From Bacteroides uniformis (lineage in GTDB: Bacteria; Bacteroidota; Bacteroidia; Bacteroidales; Bacteroidaceae): a DNA stretch of 64,000 bases. The translations under genes were made by a program, and so were the position numbers. A model generated the notes under the pieces. It ran no database searches and had not been told where the DNA came from. It saw nothing but the letters and a program-made list of their open reading frames with translations. Each line of letters begins with the position of its first letter. Position 1 is the first letter of the stretch. The DNA is taken from positions 2,121,501 to 2,185,500 of the forward strand of contig NZ_CP102263.1 in assembly GCF_025147485.1 (NCBI RefSeq), written 5' to 3'. This document shows positions 45,557 to 52,743 of the stretch, piece by piece.

Positions 45557-45588
45557 TTGTCTTTTCTCAATAAATTTTCGTATTTTTG
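45557..45588 (+). promoter_or_regulatory. Candidate promoter for leader RNA and cargo operon
   Basis: TTG at 45557-45559 and TATTTTTG at 45581-45588 have a 21-base gap, consistent with Bacteroides promoters. Transcription would begin near 45595, about 500 bases before the antiterminator gene. The preceding stretch (45335-45556) is A+T-rich, and I see no gene or repeat in it. Confidence 0.55.
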
Positions 45589-45594
45589 CAGTCG

Positions 45595-46043
45595 GATTGT
45601 ATAGCCAGACCGCAGTTGTCGCTGTAAGACGAGTTCTTTCATGATAACCGAGTCGGCAGCCTACGCCGTGCTGAGTGTAGTGAGGTCAACCATGACATAT
45701 CTATACGTAAGCGGGCTTTGGGCGGGAAGACAATCCAGACATAATGGAAGGCGTTTATCGACGCTGTGTTTAAGACTTCCTGTAATCTTGCAAATTCACA
45801 GTAAATTGTTGTCTTGAACGTAGTCAACGGTAGATGTCCCGGGTGTGATTATATCAATCCCGTGGAGACCTGTAAGCATGGATTGTGTCCTTTCGGGCGC
45901 AGTCTAATGTGTTATTAGGTCTCTTTACGGACATGATTTTCATATCGGCGTGGGCTCTGACGTTGTCTGTTCAACAACAATAGGCAATTGCAAGAGCCTC
46001 AGGAAGTGGAATGGACAACAGGACGATTCCACGCTCTTTTTTT
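45595..46043 (+). ncRNA. Candidate long structured leader RNA upstream of the antiterminator
   Basis: About 450 bases without a gene contain many helices: AAGACAA/TTGTCTT (45727-45733, 45809-45815) closing a domain with GGAAG/CTTCC (45746-45750, 45776-45780) and GCGT/ACGC inside; GATTGTGTCC/GGGCGCAGTC (45881-45890, 45895-45904) with a four-base loop; CTAAT/ATTAG (45904-45908, 45914-45918); and GGCTCT/AGAGCC (45953-45958, 45993-45998) enclosing GTTGT/ACAAC. Part of the pairing uses G-U pairs, as expected of RNA rather than DNA palindromes. It ends in an intrinsic terminator. I do not recognise a known RNA family. It may be a leader that recruits the UpxY-like protein, or a free RNA. Confidence 0.6.
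46006..46043 (+). terminator. Intrinsic terminator at the end of the leader
   Basis: GTGGAAT (46006-46012) and ATTCCAC (46026-46032) form a perfect 7-base-pair stem with GCTC then seven T residues (46037-46043). It stands 48 bases before the antiterminator ATG, where read-through would decide expression of the 15-kb operon. Confidence 0.75.
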
Positions 46044-46090
46044 CTGTCGCAATTTAACGGATTTCTGTCTAGAAAAAAGTTAGCACCGAT

Positions 46091-46822
46091 ATGAAAGTCG
46101 ATGAATGGACATCAGAAGATGGACACACCTCAGGGGGTGGTGAATACCCTCCTTGCGCTGGACTTACCTCCAACGCCCTCCCCGAAGCTCAAAGCACAGT
46201 TTCCGCCGAGAGTTCACAAACAGGGGTGTCCACCAGAAATGCCCATATAGCAAGTAAGCCTAAAGCACAAAAAGAGGAAGATAGCCCTCATTGGTATGCC
46301 TTACGTACCACATACGGTAGAGAGAAAAAGGCATACGACTACATGACAGCCAAAGGCATCACTGCTTTCTATCCTACTACAGATACTGTAAAACTTATAA
46401 AAGGTAAGCGCAAAATTGTTACCGAGTCACGTTTACCTAACATCTTCTTCGCCTACGGTACCGAAGAACAACTCAAAACCTTTGTTTACGACAACGTAAA
46501 CCTCCCATTCCTTCGTTTTTATTATCGACACGTCCACGTTGGTCGCAGAATAGAGAAGATTCCTATGATAGTTCCTGACTATCAGATGGAAAGTCTCAAA
46601 ATCATCTGTGCTGCCGATGCGGATAACACAATCGTGTCATTAATCGAAGTGCCAAAGTTCGAGAAAGGACAATTGGTAAGGGTTATTGATGGTGCTTTTA
46701 AGGGAGTGATAGGCAGAGTCGCAAGATGGCAAGGACAACAGAGAGTAGGAGTTGTGGTGGACGACTTGGTGACTGTTGTGACGGCGTATATACCAAGTGC
46801 ATTTATAGAATCAATAGAATAA
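46091..46822 (+). CDS. UpxY-family (NusG-like) transcription antiterminator
   Basis: A 243-residue protein. A Ser/Pro/acidic N-terminal extension (about 1-65) precedes a NusG N-terminal domain (HWYALRTTYGREKKAYDYM, LPNIFFAYGTEEQLKTFV, LRFYYRHVHVG) and a C-terminal KOW domain (FEKGQLVRVIDGAFKGVIGR). Bacteroides UpxY proteins bind RNA polymerase at the leader of capsule operons and let it pass terminators. Here no glycosyltransferase or capsule gene follows; it heads the SrfB/SrfC-like operon instead, behind a long folded leader with a terminator. It is therefore probably a dedicated regulator of this cargo. The following gene starts only 14 bases after its stop. Confidence 0.85.
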   Translation: MKVDEWTSEDGHTSGGGEYPPCAGLTSNALPEAQSTVSAESSQTGVSTRNAHIASKPKAQKEEDSPHWYALRTTYGREKKAYDYMTAKGITAFYPTTDTVKLIKGKRKIVTESRLPNIFFAYGTEEQLKTFVYDNVNLPFLRFYYRHVHVGRRIEKIPMIVPDYQMESLKIICAADADNTIVSLIEVPKFEKGQLVRVIDGAFKGVIGRVARWQGQQRVGVVVDDLVTVVTAYIPSAFIESIE

Positions 46823-46836
46823 ATATCATTTTTATT

Positions 46837-49800
46837 ATGCAAGAGCATACTTTAATAGCCAATTCTGGTATTCAAATCATAACGTTTCCATTGAGGATAA
46901 ATACTCAAGAAAAGTTCAAAATGTGGTATCACGAATGGTATGATACTGAAAATGGGGAATGGCGACTTGATCCTGTGTACGAACTTCGCACAGATGACGA
47001 GTGCTATTATTATAACAAACAGAAACTTCATAAAGGTGGCTATTTAAGTGACCCTACTATTGAAATTGATGTCAACGAGCTTAAAAGCGATGATATATTA
47101 CCATTGAGAATAGAAGATGAAAATTGTCCAGGTGTAAGGGGCGATATATTTAGCCTTACATTCTCCGACAAAGACAACAAGTTTTCCAAGTTTGAAAATG
47201 CTTGGCTTCCAGTCCCATATTTCTTTAAACGCACTCTCAAGCGTTTTAAGTTCGGTCCATTAAATTGGGTACGTATGAAGTTAATCCCGATAAGAGAAGA
47301 AAAGGGAATAAAATGTTACAATGTAGTACTTGCATTCGATACAAGAGCTCGTTACGAGAGTGACGAATATGATGAATGTCCCGTTTTTCCCGATGCGTTT
47401 AGAGGCGAAATGGATTTCGAACTATGTAGTAATGAGTTCTATTTGATGGACTATTGTTCTCCTAAAAATAACTGGAGTTATATTGATGACTATTTGTTGC
47501 ACTTGGTTCATCCAAACGTTCAACGTGTATCTCAATTAAGAGGTGCGAACGTGAGAAAAATGTCGTATATCGCATCATACATATTCTTAATCAACTATCT
47601 TGCTCAAAAGGATCTATTCCCCAAGGTTAAACTTTACAAGGATACCGATGTCGAAATAAAGGATGTTGATATGGTTGTTGATATAGGAAACTCACGTACA
47701 ACAGCACTTTTAATAGAAGATAATACCAATTTTAATCAAGTAAGGCAGCTTGAACTTATTGACTATACAAATCTTGTTAACGAAACGAACAATTCACTTG
47801 TAATCAACAAACATAACGAACCTTTCGATATGCGTTTGGCTTTTCGTAAAGTTGACTTTGGAAGTTTTGGCATTAAAGACAGCAAACAATTTGTTCATCC
47901 GAGCTTGGTTCGTTTAGGACAAGAAGCCAACACACTTATCCATTTGGCCACAAACACTGCAGATGATATGGAATCTTTGTCAACCTATTCAAGTCCAAAG
48001 AGATATTTGTGGGATTGGAGACCAAATAAAGAAGAATGGAAATTTCTTGTTCTCAAAGGTGAAAAGGACGACCACATTTTGAATCTTCGTGGAATAACAA
48101 ATCAGTTGAAAAGTGACGGAAGTATAGATCTGTCCGGAGAAAGTGGCAGCTCGTACCACTATTCCAGACGGTCTTTAATGACATTCTCTTTCTTGGAAAT
48201 GTTAGTGCAAGCTCGTATACAAATTAATAGCGAGGAATACAGGTCTAATCGTAGTGGGTTTGGAAAGCCGTCCATACCAAGAAGAATACGAAGAATTATT
48301 GTAACTTGTCCTACCGCAATGTCAAGGGTTGAGCGAGAGGCTCTTGTACATTGTGCTAAAGATGCAGTAATCTTATTGGAAAATTTCGATTATAATTGCC
48401 CTGTAGAAAATCCACATCCTGGGAAACTGGTAGACGTAGTCCCTGCTGTTCGCTCTATGAAAGATGACGATGGACTGTGGTACTATGACGAAGCGACATG
48501 CTCCCAATTGGTATATATGTATGGAGAGGTTGGACAAAAATACAAAGGATGTTGCAGTGAGTTCTTCAATCTCTATGGAAAAATAGAAGATGGTGACAGC
48601 CAGCCTTCAATAACTGTTGGATCTATTGACATTGGTGCAGGAACATCAGACTTGATGATTAGTAAATATACTTATATAAAAGGTGATGTTACGACCATTA
48701 CGCCAGATCCGAAATTCTACGATAGCTATTATTTCGCAGGAGATGATATGCTTTATGCCCTTATCAAGAATATTATGCTCCTTGATGAGAACAGTGCATT
48801 TAGGACAGAATTAAAAGACTTAACAACCCAACAATATCGCCAAAAGATAAAGAATTTCTTTGGAGAGGATTATAATGGACAAACTATAGCTGATAGAATA
48901 TTAAGAAAGGACTTTAATATTCAATATTCTGTACCATTAATGTGCCATTTCTTGGAGTTGTTGAAACAAGGCTGCAAGGATTGTATTGTAAAATATTCAG
49001 ATGTGTTTTCCGAGTGTCCACCTAATGAGGCAATCATAGAGGAATTCAAACAAAGATTGAACATTGACATCACATCACTTTCTTGGAAATTTAACAAAGA
49101 GATGGTTTCAGAAGTTGTTCGTAAAGAATTTGAGCCTTTGCTTAAGAAGGTTGCAACCATCATGTATTCCTATGCTTGCGATGTCGTATTACTCTCAGGA
49201 CGTCCTGCTTCACTTCCTGTGATAAGGGATATATTCCTTAAATATTACTCAGTTTCACCAAATAGACTCATTGTTCTCAACGATTATTACGTAGGGGATT
49301 GGTATCCGTTTGGAGAGAATACTGGCTATATAAAGAATGCAAAGACTATTGTGGCTATGGGTGGTGTAATAGGACATTATGCCTCGGAACTTTCAAATCT
49401 GAATAAGTTTATCATCAATTTAGATTTGCTGAAAAAGAATTTGAAGTCAACTGTGAATTATATTGAAGCTTCTCGTGAAGGACAACCAATTGAATACTTC
49501 ATAACACCAGACAAGTACCGAGGTGACTTGACTATTAGTAGTATTCCCCAATCACTCCATGTTCGTCAAATAGGGATGGACTCATATCCAAGTCGTGCCT
49601 TGTATTCAATAGACTTTAACCGTCATAAGATGGCAGACAAAATTCGGAAAAAGGCCATTATAAATGACGAAGACTGTCCGACTGACGCAAAAGTAATAGG
49701 ACTTGTAAATGAAGCCATTGATGTTTTGAAAAAACGAATGCCATTTAAGATAACAATTGAGCGTGACATGGATGACAAGGAAAATCTTTCCATTTCAGCA

Positions 49801-49911
49801 ATAACGGATAAAAATGGTAATGATATAATGGATGGTAATCTTGAAATACACATCCAAAGCCTTGGTGTTGACGAACAATATTGGCTTGACTCAGGTGCGT
49901 TTGATTTCTAA
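46837..49911 (+). CDS. SrfB-like actin/Hsp70-fold ATPase
   Basis: 1024 residues from ATG 46837 (the frame upstream overlaps the antiterminator gene and is not used). Family features are a phosphate-1-like motif DIGNSRTTALLIE (282-294), IIVTCPTAMSRVE (487-499), a phosphate-2-like motif SIDIGAGTSD (596-605), an adenosine-type motif VVLLSGRPA (783-791) and a WYPF segment near 822. This matches the SrfB family, large actin/Hsp70-like proteins first noted in Salmonella as genes controlled by SsrB; the biochemical role is unknown. The N-terminal about 270 residues are a non-ATPase domain. It is followed after 17 bases by the SrfC-like gene, the same order as in Proteobacteria. A chaperone-like or filament-like role is inference. 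Confidence 0.8.
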   Translation: MQEHTLIANSGIQIITFPLRINTQEKFKMWYHEWYDTENGEWRLDPVYELRTDDECYYYNKQKLHKGGYLSDPTIEIDVNELKSDDILPLRIEDENCPGVRGDIFSLTFSDKDNKFSKFENAWLPVPYFFKRTLKRFKFGPLNWVRMKLIPIREEKGIKCYNVVLAFDTRARYESDEYDECPVFPDAFRGEMDFELCSNEFYLMDYCSPKNNWSYIDDYLLHLVHPNVQRVSQLRGANVRKMSYIASYIFLINYLAQKDLFPKVKLYKDTDVEIKDVDMVVDIGNSRTTALLIEDNTNFNQVRQLELIDYTNLVNETNNSLVINKHNEPFDMRLAFRKVDFGSFGIKDSKQFVHPSLVRLGQEANTLIHLATNTADDMESLSTYSSPKRYLWDWRPNKEEWKFLVLKGEKDDHILNLRGITNQLKSDGSIDLSGESGSSYHYSRRSLMTFSFLEMLVQARIQINSEEYRSNRSGFGKPSIPRRIRRIIVTCPTAMSRVEREALVHCAKDAVILLENFDYNCPVENPHPGKLVDVVPAVRSMKDDDGLWYYDEATCSQLVYMYGEVGQKYKGCCSEFFNLYGKIEDGDSQPSITVGSIDIGAGTSDLMISKYTYIKGDVTTITPDPKFYDSYYFAGDDMLYALIKNIMLLDENSAFRTELKDLTTQQYRQKIKNFFGEDYNGQTIADRILRKDFNIQYSVPLMCHFLELLKQGCKDCIVKYSDVFSECPPNEAIIEEFKQRLNIDITSLSWKFNKEMVSEVVRKEFEPLLKKVATIMYSYACDVVLLSGRPASLPVIRDIFLKYYSVSPNRLIVLNDYYVGDWYPFGENTGYIKNAKTIVAMGGVIGHYASELSNLNKFIINLDLLKKNLKSTVNYIEASREGQPIEYFITPDKYRGDLTISSIPQSLHVRQIGMDSYPSRALYSIDFNRHKMADKIRKKAIINDEDCPTDAKVIGLVNEAIDVLKKRMPFKITIERDMDDKENLSISAITDKNGNDIMDGNLEIHIQSLGVDEQYWLDSGAFDF

Positions 49912-49928
49912 TCTCTAAAAATGAAATT

Positions 49929-52739
49929 ATGCTACAAGATATAAAGCAACATATAGATTTGGTTGACGGCTCTATTGCATGGGCCAAAGAGTTTGGAAAG
50001 GAGTCTTTTCCATACGATGTTTTTAAGGAATATCGCCGCAAACTCAAGCGCATATATGCAGCCTTGGAAGAGAATTGTTCTGCAGCGGCTTATGGCGAAA
50101 GTCAGGTAGGTAAATCTTATTTGATGAGTAGTTTGTTGTCTTCTCCAAACTCGCCTTTTGTCATCACTAATGCAGGAAAATCATATAGTTTCATAGATGA
50201 TATAAATCCAAGTGGTGGAAACAATGCCAAGATAGAATCAACTGGTGTTATCACTCGTTTTACTCTTAGCCAAGGTTGTTCTACAATGAGTGACTTTGTA
50301 AAGGTACGCAACTTGTCTGTTGTGGACATAATCCTTCTCTTGGCTGATTCGTATTATAATGACATTAAAATCAATCAAGATAGCGTATTGCGTTATGATG
50401 ATATAAACAAGGCTCTTGAAGATATGAATGGTCTTTGGGCATCAAAGATTGTTGTACAAAATGAAATTGACGAAGACGATGTCAAGGATATTACAGATTA
50501 CATCCACGATGTAATAGGGAATGCTGCGGCTGGTGTAAATCAATCAAACTTTTGTAAGATAGTTGCTCCTGTAATTCAATATGTTTCCTATGACAAATGG
50601 GTTAATATATTCAGTCTTCTTTGGAACAGGAATAGTGAATTGAGTCACTTGTTCAGTGTCCTCATTAATGAATATAAGAAGCTTAACTTTCAAACAGATA
50701 TTTATATACCATTTGCTGCAGTGCTCCGTGAAAAAGGAACATTGTTGAAGATAGAATGGCTTGACACTGTTTGCGGTGTACAGATAGATACTGGATATGA
50801 TGAAATTTATACAGATGTATATGATTCAAATGGGAATATCCTTGCTCATGATTTTCATAAAGGAAATCTTTCGGCACTGATTGCAGAACTTACCTTTGAA
50901 CTGCCGCCTTCGGTTGCAGATGATAGGAAATTCTTACATAAACTTGATCTTCTCGATTTCCCAGGTGCTCGTTCTCGTGAGAAATACAAGGAGCAGGACA
51001 TTCATACAGTTCTTCCCAAGATTCTTAGAAGAGGAAAAGTAGCCTACTTATTCAACAAGTACTCTCGCTCATTGAGAATCAGTAGTGTGTTATTCTGTCA
51101 TCATAACGACCAAAAGGCGGAAGCTACCATTGGAGAAACAATAAATAGTTGGATTGAAGACAATATTGGTTCTACACCAGAGGAACGAGCCAATATGCTC
51201 AATGACACAAATGGTATTGCACCATTGTTCTTTGTTGCAACAAAATTCAATATCGATTTAGAGAGAACAAAGACAGACAATTCCTCAAACATAGACAAAC
51301 TTGATACACATTGGAACAGGTTCGATACCGTATTTCCGGAAATTATTAAGCCTAACAAGTGGCTTGATAATTGGGTGAAAACAGGCGGACTGTTCCGAAC
51401 CGCTGCTTTCCAAAACATTTATCCATTACGTGATTTCTACTGGTCTGGAAAGAATGGTGTTTTTGATGGCTATAGTGATGGTGCAGTCAAGTCAGAAGAG
51501 AAAAGTGTTCACACGTATGCTGATTATCCTGACTATTTCGAAAATCTGAAACAAAGCTTTCTTAAGAATGCCTTTGTGCAACGTCATTTTGCTAATCCCG
51601 AACAGACTTGGAATGATGTTGCTACCATCAACAATGATGGTTCAAAGGCCATCATTCGTAATCTTGACGCTATCGCAAGTGTACTAGAAGATGCAAGAAA
51701 AAAGAAATACCTTGCACAATTAGCTAAAATAAAGTCAGAGATGTATAATGCACTTTCTGTTTATTTTGAGCCAGAAGATAAGGAGGCAAAGAATCAAAAG
51801 GTAAAACAGATAGCCAGTGATATAAGAATGTCCCTTATTTTAAGTGTTGGCGAGAGACCAGAGATATTCGGTCATATCATAGACAACCTCATGGTGCCAG
51901 TTGGTGATTTGCGAGACATTGCATATAATATTATCATCTGCCATACCGATACTCCCAAAGATTTTTCTATAATAAACTTTATACGCAAACAAGCGGACAT
52001 TAATCCATCGGACAACAAGAAAACGAACATTCAAAAATTATGCGATTTCTTTGGCTGCGAAAAAGCGAGATTAGAAGAAGCGTTAAAAGAACGTGGCTGT
52101 ACCATTGCAGAGGTGGTTTCGAGTGAAACGGAAACTTTGACAACAGTGGCGGATGTTGTCACCAAACACATTGTTGATTATTGGAATGCCTATATCAACA
52201 ACAAGGTTAAGGTTCTTGAGCCTATGCTTCCACATTCAGATGAAGTAGTCTTTATGTTATCAGCATTACTGAAAAAGCTGGGGATGAAACGTATCCTTTC
52301 TGAACGAATAGACCGCTATTGTAAAGTGTTCAGTCTTAATGAGCAACCAAACGCTATAGCTGATTATGCTTCATTGACACTCAACAACTTTGTAAGTTCT
52401 GTAGGGCGCAAATATATTAACGATGAGGACGTTGACAATATTCGTGCGAAAGCAGATAAGTGTCACATTAAAGTTGATTTGAGTTCTTCAGCATGGAATG
52501 TAGTTAGAAAACCGCAACCATTATTACAAACTTTGAGCGCATTTGATGCCGCCTCCGATATAGATACTGTTGACAAATCAACATTAATGAAACTTCCACT
52601 TTGGGACAACTTCCAACGATGGGAGAATTTGGTAACAATTGGTCTGCTATATGCAAGTGACATTTCTCATGTTGACCCAATAGCCAATGCTAAAATTAAA
52701 ACAATCATTGATGCTTGTGAAATTTTATATAAAGGATAA
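49929..52739 (+). CDS. SrfC-like P-loop NTPase
   Basis: A 936-residue cytoplasmic protein. Walker A is GESQVGKS (56-63) in AAYGESQVGKSYLMSSLL; a G3/Walker-B-like DFPGAR lies at 343-348 (HKLDLLDFPGAR). The long gap between the two motifs and the large helical C-terminal half fit the SrfC family of dynamin-like/GTPase-like proteins paired with SrfB. No clear NKxD base-specificity motif is seen by eye, so GTP rather than ATP use is uncertain. It starts 17 bases after the SrfB-like gene and ends 4 bases before the protease gene. As a pair, SrfB and SrfC are found together across distant phyla, but in a mobile element with a protease they look like a transferable machine. Confidence 0.75.
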   Translation: MLQDIKQHIDLVDGSIAWAKEFGKESFPYDVFKEYRRKLKRIYAALEENCSAAAYGESQVGKSYLMSSLLSSPNSPFVITNAGKSYSFIDDINPSGGNNAKIESTGVITRFTLSQGCSTMSDFVKVRNLSVVDIILLLADSYYNDIKINQDSVLRYDDINKALEDMNGLWASKIVVQNEIDEDDVKDITDYIHDVIGNAAAGVNQSNFCKIVAPVIQYVSYDKWVNIFSLLWNRNSELSHLFSVLINEYKKLNFQTDIYIPFAAVLREKGTLLKIEWLDTVCGVQIDTGYDEIYTDVYDSNGNILAHDFHKGNLSALIAELTFELPPSVADDRKFLHKLDLLDFPGARSREKYKEQDIHTVLPKILRRGKVAYLFNKYSRSLRISSVLFCHHNDQKAEATIGETINSWIEDNIGSTPEERANMLNDTNGIAPLFFVATKFNIDLERTKTDNSSNIDKLDTHWNRFDTVFPEIIKPNKWLDNWVKTGGLFRTAAFQNIYPLRDFYWSGKNGVFDGYSDGAVKSEEKSVHTYADYPDYFENLKQSFLKNAFVQRHFANPEQTWNDVATINNDGSKAIIRNLDAIASVLEDARKKKYLAQLAKIKSEMYNALSVYFEPEDKEAKNQKVKQIASDIRMSLILSVGERPEIFGHIIDNLMVPVGDLRDIAYNIIICHTDTPKDFSIINFIRKQADINPSDNKKTNIQKLCDFFGCEKARLEEALKERGCTIAEVVSSETETLTTVADVVTKHIVDYWNAYINNKVKVLEPMLPHSDEVVFMLSALLKKLGMKRILSERIDRYCKVFSLNEQPNAIADYASLTLNNFVSSVGRKYINDEDVDNIRAKADKCHIKVDLSSSAWNVVRKPQPLLQTLSAFDAASDIDTVDKSTLMKLPLWDNFQRWENLVTIGLLYASDISHVDPIANAKIKTIIDACEILYKG

Positions 52740-52743
52740 ATAA

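Noticed and set aside
45335..46043. tmRNA, RNase P RNA or group II intron in the gene-free stretch
   Set aside because: None of the conserved core sequences of those RNAs is visible; only general folding is seen.
46091..46822. Start of a capsular polysaccharide locus, suggested by the UpxY-type gene
   Set aside because: No glycosyltransferase, flippase or sugar-nucleotide gene follows; the next genes are NTPases and a protease.
46837..52739. Virulence factor label for the SrfB/SrfC-like genes
   Set aside because: The name comes from regulation in Salmonella; nothing here shows a virulence role.
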